Positions 1 through 8,864 of a stretch of DNA of 64,000 bases are shown one piece after another; within the stretch, counting starts at the first letter, position 1; each line of letters starts with the position of its first letter. The stretch is from an uncultured Collinsella sp. (GTDB lineage Bacteria > Actinomycetota > Coriobacteriia > Coriobacteriales > Coriobacteriaceae): assembly GCA_959019945.1 (NCBI GenBank), contig CAUEQD010000004.1:62001-126000 (forward strand), read 5' to 3'. The position numbers were made by a program, and so were the translations under genes. Below the pieces are notes generated by a model. It was not told the origin of the DNA. It ran no database searches and saw nothing but the letters and a program-made list of their open reading frames with translations.

Positions 1-627
1 GACATCCCCTGGAGCCGCGTGCCCGAGCGCAAGGTGACCATCGAGGACATCAAGTACGTGCTTTCGAGCCACTACCAGGGCACGGAGTACGACTGCTACG
101 GCAGCAAGGGCACGCCCGCCACGCGTGGTGCCTATCGTCCCATCGGCATCAACCGCAACAGCCAGCTTGCCGTGCTGCAGCTGCGCCCCTATGCGCAGCC
201 GGCGTATCGCGCCGTGCAGTGGATGGCGTTTGGCTCCAACTCGTTTAACGCGCTCGTACCGCTGTACGCCAATGTCGAGACCATGCCCGAGTACTATGCC
301 GACACGCAGGCTCGCGTGACGTCCGAGAATTTCTATTGGGCAAATCGCCTGATCGGTGCCTTGGCCGATGTTCGCTTCCATGAGTGCGGTCGCGCGGTCG
401 AGGATTATCAGGAGAAGGTCGGCGGCATGGGCCACAAGCAGATTCACGACGTTGACGCTGTCGTAGCCGCACTGCCCGAGGCCGAGGTGCCTGCCGAGCT
501 CGCCCGCGCCAACGAGGCCTTTGCCGAGCTCGTGCGCGTGGAGACCGACGCCCTGTTGGGCAAGGTACTCTACACTACGAGCTGTGCCATGAAGAATTCC
601 TTCGCGATGAACGACAACGTAAGGTAA
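1..627 (+). CDS. C69-family dipeptidase, C-terminal part (5' end outside window)
   Basis: The reading frame is open from base 1, so this is the last ~208 residues of a longer gene; the methionine-like GTG at 19 is internal. The segment DCYGSKGTPATRGAYRPIG and the following RNSQLAVLQLRP and AVQWMAFG stretches match the C-terminal half of peptidase family C69 (PepD-like N-terminal-nucleophile dipeptidases). The nucleophile Cys would lie upstream of the window and cannot be checked. The family hydrolyses dipeptides, usually in the cytoplasm or at the cell surface. A strong terminator follows the stop. Confidence 0.85.
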   Translation, partial: DIPWSRVPERKVTIEDIKYVLSSHYQGTEYDCYGSKGTPATRGAYRPIGINRNSQLAVLQLRPYAQPAYRAVQWMAFGSNSFNALVPLYANVETMPEYYADTQARVTSENFYWANRLIGALADVRFHECGRAVEDYQEKVGGMGHKQIHDVDAVVAALPEAEVPAELARANEAFAELVRVETDALLGKVLYTTSCAMKNSFAMNDNVR

Positions 628-646
628 AGACAACCTTGCAATGAGC

Positions 647-690
647 GAGCGGGGCAAACGCCGTCAAAGGCTTTGCCCCGCTCGATTTCT
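647..690 (+). terminator. Rho-independent terminator after dipeptidase
   Basis: A 12-bp stem (GAGCGGGGCAAA at 647-658 pairing with 672-683) is followed by the T-rich stretch ATTTCTATTTT. Confidence 0.8.
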
Positions 691-775
691 ATTTTGGCGA
701 TAAAACGATTTTGTGTCGTTCGCCCAATCTTGGGTACAAGAACGCCAATGCAGTTGTTCATGATTGGAGCCAACC

Positions 776-1192
776 ATGGTTATGAAACTCGATCAGCTTG
801 TTAACGGTGCCATCAACGTGGGCTTCGGCGCCGCTGCCGTTGCCGTCGAGGGCGGCAAGAAGGTCCTCGACGACCTCAATACCAAGGGCGAGCAGGTGCG
901 CAAGGACGCCGGCACCCCCGATATTGCCCGCAGCGTGTCCGACATGTTCGAGCAGGCCGGTGGCACCATCTCCGACCTGACCGAGCGTCTGGGCATGCAG
1001 GGCGAGACCGCGGCCCAGCGCGTGCTCGACGAGCTCATCCTTGCCCGCGTCCGCGTTATGACCGCCCCCGAGCGCACGGCCTTCCTGGCCCATGTGCGCG
1101 ACATCGTCGATTCGGTCGAGGACAACGTGACCTCGGTGCCCGTCGAGTCCGTTGAGCCCGACGATGCGAAGGATACCGAAGAGGCCGAGTAG
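776..1192 (+). CDS. Small helical phasin-like protein upstream of UbiB kinase
   Basis: A protein of about 138 residues, predicted soluble and mostly helical. It has a Gly/Ala-rich N-terminal segment (VGFGAAAVAVEGGKKVLDDL), a central amphipathic helix region and a very acidic tail. The start at 776 is chosen because GGAG lies six bases upstream; an in-frame TTG at 764 has no such site. The stop is eight bases before the UbiB-like kinase gene, so the two are probably co-transcribed. The composition recalls phasin-like granule proteins, but I cannot assign a family. A role with the kinase is inferred from context only. Confidence 0.7.
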   Translation: MVMKLDQLVNGAINVGFGAAAVAVEGGKKVLDDLNTKGEQVRKDAGTPDIARSVSDMFEQAGGTISDLTERLGMQGETAAQRVLDELILARVRVMTAPERTAFLAHVRDIVDSVEDNVTSVPVESVEPDDAKDTEEAE

Positions 1193-1200
1193 CAGCGCAG

Positions 1201-2964
1201 ATGGCAGATTCCACCACCGATTACAACAATCTAGATCCCTTGGGTGACGAGGCGGCGGTTGTCGATGAGGTCGATGCCGTCGTCTCGGGCGCTCGCAAGA
1301 AGCCGCGCGCTGTCGATATGGTCCCCGAGGAGCCCGACGCGATGGCGCCGGACGAGGAATACCAGCTCACGCCGGCGGGTCGTCGCGAACGCATCGGGCA
1401 GATTGTTCGCCTGGTCAAAAAGTACCGCGTGTGGGATAACCTCACGCCGGTTCGTTTGCGCCGCCTGCTCGAGGAACTCGGCCCCATGTTCGTCAAGATG
1501 GGGCAGATTTTGGCCAACCGGTCCGAGATTCTGCCGCAGCGCTTTTGCGACGAGCTGCGTCGTCTGCGCTCCGACGTGGAGCCGGTGCCGTACGAGGTCG
1601 TACTCAGCTGTCTGGAAGAAGAATACGGCCTGCGCCTGGGGGAGATGTTCGACGCGATCGACCCCAATCCGCTTGGTAGCGCATCGCTCGCGCAGGTGCA
1701 CCGCGCCCGCCTGGTGACCGGCGAGGACGTGGCCGTTAAGGTGCAGCGCCCCGGTGCGCAGCAGGTTATGGCACAGGACATCGATATCATCCGCTCGGTG
1801 GTGCGTATCGTTTCCAAGTTCGTCAACACCGATCAATTCGTTGACCTGCACGGCGTAGTCGAGGAGTTGTGGACCTCGTTTCGCGAGGAGACCAACTTTT
1901 TGGCCGAGGCCAAAAACCTCAACGACTTCTACGAGTTCCATAAGAGCGTTCATGGCGTGACGTGCCCTAAATCCTATCTGGACCTGTGCACCGAGCACGT
2001 GGTGGTTATGGACTACGTCGACGGCATTTCGATCGCCGATCCTGAACGCTTGGTGGCCGAGGGCTATGACTTGGAAAAGATCGGTGCCGCAATCGTCGAG
2101 GACTACTCGACGCAGGTGCTCGATGACGGCTTTTTCCATGCCGACCCGCATGCGGGAAACATCATCCTCAAGGACGGCATCGTTTACTTTATCGACTTGG
2201 GCATGGTCGGACGCATGTCGAGCCACGATCGCGGTATCGTAAAGGACATGATTTTCGCCGTGGCCGAGGGCGACGTGCCAAAGCTCAAGGATTCGCTCAT
2301 GCGCTTTGCCGTGACGCGTGGCGATTCGGCCGAGCTCGATCATTCAGCGTTTTTGTCCGATCTTGACTTTATCGTGGCTGACTTTGCGGGCCTTGACCTG
2401 AAGGATTTGGATATCGGCGAGTTTTTGACCTCGCTGTTAAACCTCGCGCGTAAGAATGACGTTGAGCTGCCGAGCGTGGTGACGATGTTCGCGCGCGGCA
2501 TGGTGACGCTCGAGGGTTTGCTGACCGAGTACATGCCCAACGTCAACATGATCCAGATCATCCAAACCCACATTAAAAACGAGACAAGCACCTATGCGCG
2601 CGTGCGCGACATGGGGCGCGATCTTGCCGCGAGCAGCTATCGCGCGGCGAAGGGCTCACTCGAGGCGGCTGAGTACCTGGGGCTGGCTTCGCGCATGCTT
2701 ACGCGCGGCCAGCTTAAGGTGAACACGCAGATCATGAGCAGCGATAAGGCACTGCGACAGCTGGGCGGAATTATCGACCGCATGTCGATGGCTATCGTTA
2801 TCGCCGGCCTGTTTATCGGTTCGTCGGTGGTGTACTACGCACGCATCGAGCCGGTTGTGTTTGGTATCCCGGTCATTGGCTTTATGGGCTACGTGAGCGC
2901 GCTGGTGCTGGCGCTTATGCTGGGCCGCAATATCTGGCTCAACAGTCACGGCGGCAAACACTAG
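1201..2964 (+). CDS. ABC1/AarF/UbiB-family atypical kinase
   Basis: A 587-residue member of the UbiB (ABC1/ADCK) protein-kinase-like family. Visible family marks are FVKMGQILANR (KxGQ motif, ~98-108), the Ala-rich loop GSASLAQVH in place of a normal P-loop, VAVKVQRPG (nucleotide-binding Lys), HADPHAGN (catalytic loop, ~314-321) and DLGMVGR (DFG equivalent). Two hydrophobic C-terminal segments (~530-580) form a membrane anchor. Family members support isoprenoid-quinone or lipid metabolism through ATPase activity; the substrate here is unknown. It follows the small helical protein by eight bases. Confidence 0.92.
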   Translation: MADSTTDYNNLDPLGDEAAVVDEVDAVVSGARKKPRAVDMVPEEPDAMAPDEEYQLTPAGRRERIGQIVRLVKKYRVWDNLTPVRLRRLLEELGPMFVKMGQILANRSEILPQRFCDELRRLRSDVEPVPYEVVLSCLEEEYGLRLGEMFDAIDPNPLGSASLAQVHRARLVTGEDVAVKVQRPGAQQVMAQDIDIIRSVVRIVSKFVNTDQFVDLHGVVEELWTSFREETNFLAEAKNLNDFYEFHKSVHGVTCPKSYLDLCTEHVVVMDYVDGISIADPERLVAEGYDLEKIGAAIVEDYSTQVLDDGFFHADPHAGNIILKDGIVYFIDLGMVGRMSSHDRGIVKDMIFAVAEGDVPKLKDSLMRFAVTRGDSAELDHSAFLSDLDFIVADFAGLDLKDLDIGEFLTSLLNLARKNDVELPSVVTMFARGMVTLEGLLTEYMPNVNMIQIIQTHIKNETSTYARVRDMGRDLAASSYRAAKGSLEAAEYLGLASRMLTRGQLKVNTQIMSSDKALRQLGGIIDRMSMAIVIAGLFIGSSVVYYARIEPVVFGIPVIGFMGYVSALVLALMLGRNIWLNSHGGKH

Positions 2965-3041
2965 AGGCTGCGACCGTCACCGCATTTTCCTATCGCAAAC
3001 AATAGCTTTTACCTTGGGCTTCGCCTGTGTGCGGGGTCCTT

Positions 3042-3070
3042 TTGCGTGATACCATTTTGACGGTAATAAT
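3042..3070 (+). promoter_or_regulatory. Candidate promoter for the riboswitch transcript
   Basis: TTGCGT (3042-3047) and AATAAT (3065-3070) are separated by 17 bases and lie about 10 bases before the first conserved riboswitch bases, a sensible position for the transcription start. Confidence 0.45.
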
Positions 3071-3080
3071 CAATGGCCTA

Positions 3081-3288
3081 GATGGTGGTGCGGAGACGCA
3101 CGAATGCGCGGTTTTCCTGCGCGTTTGGGAGAATCGGGGTGCAAGTCCCCGGCTGTACCAGTAACCGTAATTCCTCTTGGCTCGGGATGTTCGCGTCGCA
3201 GATCGGACGGCGCGCCTGAGCCGTTAAGGTTAAGTCGGATCGCTTCCCATCTTGCATGCGGCTGCGGCCTATGCCGCCGGTGTGCATG
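3081..3288 (+). promoter_or_regulatory. Cobalamin-type riboswitch with downstream hairpin
   Basis: The leader contains, in order, the elements of the cobalamin riboswitch class: GGGAGAATC (3128-3136), GGTGCAAGTCCCC (3138-3150), GGCTGTACCAGTAACCGTAA (3151-3170) and a B12-box-like AGTCGGATCGCTTCCC (3233-3248). The core agrees with the class consensus GGUGnAAnUCC and GCnGnnCCnGnnACnGUAA. A hairpin at 3254-3288 (outer CATGC/GCATG, inner GCGGC/GCCGC with loop CTAT) follows and precedes the Shine-Dalgarno sequence. It has no T-run, which suggests translational rather than transcriptional control. It lies in front of a DUF4430 gene, which fits a cobalamin link. Confidence 0.82.
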
Positions 3289-3395
3289 GGGCTCTGGAGG
3301 GAAGGGGGACCCTGATGGGGGAACTCAAGCGCAACATGCGCGATGACGTGGGGCAGCTTCAAGGCAACGCTCCAAGTACAGACAGTAGGAGACAA

Positions 3396-6300
3396 ATGGA
3401 TATGTTTGAGGACGAGTGCCAGCGTGCCTCGCTTCGTCGCCGTGGCGTAATCGCGCGCGGCGTGGCAAAGCGCTGCCTGGTGGCATTCCTGGCCTTCGCG
3501 ATGGCCTTTGGCACCACGCCGGCTCAGCTGTGGGCCGAGGGTGCCGAGGGCATTACCGACGCTGTGGCTCAGGCTACGACGCCGGGCGAGGACGCAGCGC
3601 TTGCGGGCGGTACCGCTGAGCAGAGTAGCGCCGAGGTTTCGGATTCCGGGAGCGCACCTGCAGCTAGTGCCGCCACTACAGAGGCGGCAACTGGCGACGA
3701 AGGCTCGGCGACGGGGGAGAGCCCTGCCACGAGCGAGCAGTCTTCGACGGCATCCGCTGGCCAAGCAGGGTCTGCCGCCGCGGTTGCCGCCCAGACAGAG
3801 AACCCGACAGAAACCGGCGATGTCGCCAAGAAGCAAGTCGAGGTCTCGTTCTCGATTATCGGCACCAATGCCGACGGCAAGGCTCAGACCTGGGTGGCGC
3901 CTACGCAGCTCAAGCTCGACGAGGGCGCGACGGCTGCGGATGCTTTCATTAAGCTGCAGCAGAAGACGGGCTTCAAGGCGGATTACGATCCGAACACGGC
4001 ATACGGTTTCTACCTCAAAAGCATCACATCCCCGAGCGATGGCCGCACGCTTGCCTTCGATCCGGCGACTTATGCCTACTGGCAGCTGTTCGTCGACGGC
4101 GCGTCTTCCTCGGTTGGCGCGAGCAGCGTCAAGCTCACCCAGGGGCAGAAGATTGAGTTTGCCTATACGGCTGGTAGCGCGTCCCCTGTCGTTAAGGACC
4201 AGGTTGCCGCAAATGTGACCGCCATTGGTCGCGATGCCCAGGGCAAGACTCAGGCTTGGGTCGATAACGCGCAGTATGTGGTGACGTCCGGCTCGAGCGC
4301 ACTTGACCTTACGAAGGTCGCGCTCGAGGCAAATGGCATCGACGCCTTTGCTGCGGGCTCCATCATTTTGAGCCTTAAGTACAACGGCGTTGAGCTGGGT
4401 ACGCCGCTCGATTATTCGACCTATTGGCAGCTGTTCATCAACGGCAAGTCGAGCGACTACACGGCAGACAATGTCACCATTCATGCTGGCGATACCGTTA
4501 CGTGGTTCTACGGTGGCTGGGGCGACCAGTTGCCCTCTGATTCCGTCCATGCTTCCGTTCAGGTCCTCGGTAAGGACAAGGACGGCAAGCAGCAGGTTTG
4601 GGCTTCGACGGGCCAGATGAGTCTCAAGGCGGGCTCTACTGCCAAGGATCTCCTTGAGCAGACCGGCCTTACTCTCGATGCTGGCGAATCGTCTTGGGGC
4701 TGGTTCCTCAACGGCATTACTTCGCCGTTCGATGGTAAATCCTATGGCTGCGACGCTGCGACCAATAGCTATTGGCGCTTCTACGTAAATGGCAAGTTCG
4801 CCGACGTTGGCGCCGGTGCCTACAAGCTCCGAGAGGGCGATGCCGTCACCTTTATGTATGGTGCTGACGCCGATGCCCTCCCCGGTCAGGTTCTCGGGTC
4901 CGTCGATGTTATCGGTCCCGATGTCAACGGCAACAATACTCGCTGGGGCTCGGCAAGCAATGTTTCTTTGCCCGAAGGCTCTACGGCCCAGGACCTTATT
5001 GAGACGGTTCTGAAGGAGAAGGGCGTTGATTACAACGCCTCCCAGAGCGGTGCATACTGGCTCCTGAATTCCATTACTTCGCCGTTCGATCACAAGCCGT
5101 ATGTCTGGGATGCTGCGACCAATAAATATTGGCACCTGTATATCAATGGAGAGCCCTCCTTACTCTGCGCCAATCAGATTACGCTCAAGAGCGGCGATAA
5201 GGTTACGCTTGCCTATACCACCGACGATTCGGCCATGCCCGATCCCGACAAGATTGTCGTGGACCCGAGTGCGACGACTCCTGATTGGGATGCCGACTGG
5301 GCCGGCTACGGCAACAGTGGCAACGGTTCGACCGTAACGGATGCCAAGACGCCTGCGCAAGCCGCCGGTCTTAAGTGGGCCTTCGATTGGAAGGCCGAGT
5401 CTGGCCAGCAGTATGCCAACTGCAGCGAGCCTGTCATTGCTAACGGTTTTGTGTACATCGCGACCGAGAACGAGCTCATTAAGATCGATTCGTCCACGGG
5501 CAAAAAGGTTGCCTCTGCGCCGCTTGCCTCCAAGGTGAGCTACACCTCTCGTCCGATCTATACCAACGGCCTTATCATCGTTCCGCTTAACGGCGGTGCG
5601 GTCCAGGCGATTACTGCGGACAAGCTGATCTGCAAGTGGCTGACGCCTGGTTTGACGGACTTGACGCAGAGCTCCTGCACCGTGGTTTCGGACGGCGAGT
5701 ACGTCTATGTTGGTACGGTCGATATTTCGTATGACGAGAACTACAACGCGACCTACGGCAACGGCTCCCTGAAGCGTATCAAGATTGCCACGGGCGAAGT
5801 TTCTTGGCAGAACATTGACCCCTCCGAGGGCTATTATTGGACTGGCGCTGCGCTGACGGATAAGTACGCCATTGTTCCTACGAGCGCGGGCACGCTTAAG
5901 TGCATTGATAAGACGACGGGCGATGTCGTTTCGACCATGAAGCTCGGCGCTGTCGCAAATGCCGATTGCATTGCCGATCCGTCCAATGGTTCGACCTTCT
6001 ATCAGATGACGCACGATGGAAAGCTCCATGTGATTTCGCTTTCGGCGAAGGGCGTGCTGAGTGAACAGAAGACGGTTGATCTGGGCCTTACGAATAATCT
6101 GAGCGCCCCTGCGGTGTCTGGTGACAATCTGATTGTCGGCGGACAGACGGCTACTGGCTCTGCTCTGGTTCTCTATAACCTGAAGACGGGTAAGACCACG
6201 ATGGTCGCTGCTGCCGACGGCAAGGCGCTGCCGGCTGGCCTCAACGGTATTGCTGCTACTCCGCTGGTGAGTGTTCAGGGCGGCAAGACCTATGTGTACT

Positions 6301-7178
6301 TCACCGTTAACAGCGCGGATAGCAAGGATTACGTCAACTACTCTGCTGGTGGTGGCGTGTATCGCTATACGCTCGGCGACGCAGAGGCGACGCAGATTTA
6401 TGATGCGGCTGGCCATTACCAATACTGTGACTCTCCGGTCATTGCCGATGCTTCTGGCAACCTCTACTACATCAATGATTCGGGCACGCTGTTCAAGCTC
6501 GGGGCTGTTGAGTCTTGGACGGTTGCCTTTAATTCCAACGGCGGGTCTGCTTGCGACACTAAGTTTGTGGCTACGGCCGACGGCAAGCTGGTCAAGCCGG
6601 CCGATCCGACGCGCGATGGCTACACTTTCGGCGGTTGGTTCACCGATGAGGCTTGCACGCAGGCGTATGACTTCAGTACGCCGGTGACGGCCGATCTGAC
6701 GCTGTATGCCAAGTGGACCAAGAATGCCGTTAACCCTGGCGGCAATGGCGGTTCTGGCACTAATGGTGGCAACGGTGGCGCTGGCAACGGTTCTGGTGCT
6801 GGTGCCGGCACTGGTTCCGGCTCTAAGGGCCAGCAGACTGGCGGCGCTGTCGCCCCGGGTCATAAGCCGACGACCAAGACGACGGTGTCGACCAAGACCG
6901 AGACCAAGGACAACAAGTCCGACAAGAAGGACTCCGATAAGTCCGACAAGAAGGACGAGAAGAAGTCTGACAAGAAGTCTGACAAGAAGGACGGCAAGTC
7001 CGACAAGAAGCCCGATTCCAAGTCCGATACGGGTGCTGCTTCCACGACCACTGCTAAGAAGTCCTCTAGTGCCTCCGAGCAGGAGACTGGCACCAACCCG
7101 CTCGCCATTGTTGGCGTTGCCGCCGGCGTCATCGGTCTCGCCATCGTCGGCGTGTTCGTGTTCACCAAACGTCGGTAG
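3396..7178 (+). CDS. Secreted, membrane-anchored four-DUF4430 / beta-propeller protein
   Basis: A surface protein of about 1260 residues. It has an N-terminal export signal (Arg-rich, then VAFLAFAMAFGTTPAQLWA) and an Ala/Thr/Ser-rich stalk. Four tandem DUF4430 (transcobalamin-C-like) domains follow at ~147-258, 268-376, 384-492 and 501-611, three of them carrying SITSP or GITSP. Next come PQQ-type beta-propeller repeats (~658-1038), one InlB-B/Listeria-Bacteroides repeat (~1041-1107, ending LYAKW), Gly-rich and Lys/Asp/Ser-rich linkers, and a C-terminal transmembrane helix with KRR stop-transfer. No LPXTG motif is present. The start at 3396 has AGGAG upstream; an in-frame ATG at 3315 is the alternative. 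The riboswitch ahead and the DUF4430 folds suggest corrinoid capture; this is inferred. Confidence 0.85.
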   Translation: MDMFEDECQRASLRRRGVIARGVAKRCLVAFLAFAMAFGTTPAQLWAEGAEGITDAVAQATTPGEDAALAGGTAEQSSAEVSDSGSAPAASAATTEAATGDEGSATGESPATSEQSSTASAGQAGSAAAVAAQTENPTETGDVAKKQVEVSFSIIGTNADGKAQTWVAPTQLKLDEGATAADAFIKLQQKTGFKADYDPNTAYGFYLKSITSPSDGRTLAFDPATYAYWQLFVDGASSSVGASSVKLTQGQKIEFAYTAGSASPVVKDQVAANVTAIGRDAQGKTQAWVDNAQYVVTSGSSALDLTKVALEANGIDAFAAGSIILSLKYNGVELGTPLDYSTYWQLFINGKSSDYTADNVTIHAGDTVTWFYGGWGDQLPSDSVHASVQVLGKDKDGKQQVWASTGQMSLKAGSTAKDLLEQTGLTLDAGESSWGWFLNGITSPFDGKSYGCDAATNSYWRFYVNGKFADVGAGAYKLREGDAVTFMYGADADALPGQVLGSVDVIGPDVNGNNTRWGSASNVSLPEGSTAQDLIETVLKEKGVDYNASQSGAYWLLNSITSPFDHKPYVWDAATNKYWHLYINGEPSLLCANQITLKSGDKVTLAYTTDDSAMPDPDKIVVDPSATTPDWDADWAGYGNSGNGSTVTDAKTPAQAAGLKWAFDWKAESGQQYANCSEPVIANGFVYIATENELIKIDSSTGKKVASAPLASKVSYTSRPIYTNGLIIVPLNGGAVQAITADKLICKWLTPGLTDLTQSSCTVVSDGEYVYVGTVDISYDENYNATYGNGSLKRIKIATGEVSWQNIDPSEGYYWTGAALTDKYAIVPTSAGTLKCIDKTTGDVVSTMKLGAVANADCIADPSNGSTFYQMTHDGKLHVISLSAKGVLSEQKTVDLGLTNNLSAPAVSGDNLIVGGQTATGSALVLYNLKTGKTTMVAAADGKALPAGLNGIAATPLVSVQGGKTYVYFTVNSADSKDYVNYSAGGGVYRYTLGDAEATQIYDAAGHYQYCDSPVIADASGNLYYINDSGTLFKLGAVESWTVAFNSNGGSACDTKFVATADGKLVKPADPTRDGYTFGGWFTDEACTQAYDFSTPVTADLTLYAKWTKNAVNPGGNGGSGTNGGNGGAGNGSGAGAGTGSGSKGQQTGGAVAPGHKPTTKTTVSTKTETKDNKSDKKDSDKSDKKDEKKSDKKSDKKDGKSDKKPDSKSDTGAASTTTAKKSSSASEQETGTNPLAIVGVAAGVIGLAIVGVFVFTKRR

Positions 7179-7187
7179 GTGAGGGCT

Positions 7188-8081
7188 GTGTCCAATAAAT
7201 CCAAGGACGCCGACCCCAAGCAACCAGATTCCTCGTTTATCCAGTTTGACGATGCAAAGCAAAAGGGCGCCGCTTCGGCGGCGTCCGCCCCTCGCCGCAA
7301 GGCGTTCCTCGGCGTTCTGACTGCCGCGTGCACCATTCTGATCGTCGTCTCGCTGGGTTTCGTCCATCCTTCCACAAGCGGTGCCTGGTCCATCGACTGG
7401 ATCATTCAGACCGTGGCGGGGGAGAGCGTCGTCACCAAGGACACCAAGGTGTCTGGCTCGACTACGACTACGGGCGAGGCCAGTTCCAAGGATTCCAAGT
7501 CATCGAATGACGCAAAAGATGAGTCCAAGCATTCTGATGAGTCCAAGTCCAAGGACGATTCCGAGTCTTCAAACAAGGAATCGGACAAGAACTCGGATAA
7601 TAAGAAGTCCGAGGACCAGGACGGCAAGAAGTCTGTCGATAAATCCGCTGCCCAAAATACGGGAGTCGGTGATACTTCCAATGCGTCTGGCGGTGGCCAG
7701 TCGTCTGATGGAGCCTCATCCTCTAATGGTGGAAACGCCTCCTCGGGCGGCCAGAGCGGCTCGCAGGAGTCCAGCTACATAACAGTGACGGTTTCGGTCA
7801 CATCGAGCGCTGTGGGCAATCCTGTGTCTTCTGGTGGCACCTTTACCTTTAACGAAGGCGCTACCGTCTACGATGCCCTGTGCGCGCTGGGTCTTTCCGT
7901 CAACGCACATGGCTCGTCGTACGGCACGTATGTCTCCGCGATTGGTGGTTTGGCCGAGAAACAGTACGGCGGCACGAGCGGCTGGATGTACTCCGTCAAC
8001 GGCTCAACGCCCATGACGGCCTGCAGTAACTACGTTCTCTCCAATGGCGACAGCGTGGTCTGGTATTACGTGACAGGCTAG
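7188..8081 (+). CDS. Membrane-anchored single-DUF4430 protein
   Basis: A protein of about 297 residues with one N-terminal transmembrane segment (~39-59, GVLTAACTILIVVSLGFV). A long Ser/Lys/Asp-rich extracellular linker follows (~88-190), then one DUF4430 domain (~197-296) with GTYVSAIGGLAEKQYGG, SGWMYSVNG and a final GDSVVWYYV strand. It begins ten bases after the stop of the four-domain protein, so it shares the riboswitch-controlled transcript. GTG 7188 is preferred over GTG 7179 because AGGTGAGG lies just upstream. The anchor is N-terminal here but C-terminal in its partner, so both would display DUF4430 domains outside the cell. A corrinoid-binding function is inferred. Confidence 0.85.
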   Translation: MSNKSKDADPKQPDSSFIQFDDAKQKGAASAASAPRRKAFLGVLTAACTILIVVSLGFVHPSTSGAWSIDWIIQTVAGESVVTKDTKVSGSTTTTGEASSKDSKSSNDAKDESKHSDESKSKDDSESSNKESDKNSDNKKSEDQDGKKSVDKSAAQNTGVGDTSNASGGGQSSDGASSSNGGNASSGGQSGSQESSYITVTVSVTSSAVGNPVSSGGTFTFNEGATVYDALCALGLSVNAHGSSYGTYVSAIGGLAEKQYGGTSGWMYSVNGSTPMTACSNYVLSNGDSVVWYYVTG

Positions 8082-8103
8082 GAGCCTCGACATATTGCAT
8101 CAA

Positions 8104-8142
8104 ACGGGCGGTTCGGACAAACATCCGGGCCGCCCGTTTTTC
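8104..8142 (+). terminator. Terminator of the DUF4430 operon
   Basis: ACGGGCGG (8104-8111) pairs with CCGCCCGT (8130-8137), followed directly by a T-run. Confidence 0.85.
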
Positions 8143-8180
8143 GTGCGAATGGGACTGGGCCGCCGGGTCTCTCGGCAAAC

Positions 8181-8213
8181 AAAAACCGGTTGGAATGGGA
8201 ATTCCAACCGGTT
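8181..8213 (-). terminator. Terminator of the GtrA gene at 8239
   Basis: A perfect 13-bp stem (8184-8196 with 8201-8213, 4-base loop). Read on the minus strand it is followed by TTTTTGTTT. Confidence 0.85.
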
Positions 8214-8238
8214 ATACATTCAAGCAAATGGTGATCGA

Positions 8239-8646
8239 CTACGACCGTGCGCCCTCGAGGAAGAATCGGCGGCTGAAGTAGTTGTACCAGGTGACGAGGA
8301 ACGTTGCGATGGCCTTCATGGCCTGGTAGCCGATGCTCAAAAACGTGACGCCCACAAACATGTACAGGTCGTTGAGGCCCAGGCCGATCACCGACAGGAT
8401 GGTGAAGATCGTGAACTCGCGCTTGCGGCTCATGCCTTCGCGATGGTCGAACACGTACTTCATGCTGAGCCAGTAGTTGACCACGACGGACGTGGTAAAC
8501 GAGACCGTGGTGCTCATCAAAAAGTCGAGGTGGAACAGCTCGACGAGCGCAATAAGCATGCCCCAGTCGATGCCAAAGGAGATAAGACCCACGACGGCGA
8601 ACTTGAGGAACTGCTTGGTATGAGGTTGTGCCAGTGCCTTGCGCAC
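8239..8646 (-). CDS. GtrA-family membrane protein
   Basis: 135 residues with four hydrophobic segments. Family features are QFLKFAVVGLISFGIDWG at the first helix, VVVNYWLSMKYVF at the end of the second, and a C-terminal TWYNYFSRRFFLEG. GtrA-like proteins are implicated in moving undecaprenyl-phosphate-linked sugars across the membrane for cell-envelope glycosylation. It starts with GTG and has only a weak ribosome site. A paralogue lies immediately upstream on the same strand (8865-9260). Confidence 0.88.
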   Translation of the reverse strand: MRKALAQPHTKQFLKFAVVGLISFGIDWGMLIALVELFHLDFLMSTTVSFTTSVVVNYWLSMKYVFDHREGMSRKREFTIFTILSVIGLGLNDLYMFVGVTFLSIGYQAMKAIATFLVTWYNYFSRRFFLEGARS

Positions 8647-8864
8647 GTAATCACATCCAATGCGTTGATGAATCGAGCAGAGGATACTTTAGAGCTTTTG
8701 CAAGGGAAACGTAAGGTCTTTGCCAAGAACTATACGAACTCGCCAAATTTTCAAGAGCTAATCCGCAAACGTTGAAAATTTGCCCGTAAACGAGCAAAGC
8801 CCACGAACAACACAGCGCTCGACGTGCGTCATCCGTGGGCATCGTAAAGCTGCAAGGTTGCGAG

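Noticed and set aside
1231..2343. Long minus-strand open frame opposite the UbiB gene
   Set aside because: It is antisense to a well-conserved protein, has no ribosome site and no recognisable family; long antisense frames are expected in GC-rich DNA.
6870..7178. A sortase LPXTG anchor at the C-terminus of the four-DUF4430 protein
   Set aside because: No LPXTG-like motif precedes the C-terminal helix; the TNPLAIVGVAAG segment is just the membrane anchor.
5160..7367. 735-codon minus-strand frame opposite the DUF4430 protein
   Set aside because: Arg/Gly/Leu-rich composition with no domain; the plus strand carries clear repeats and domains.
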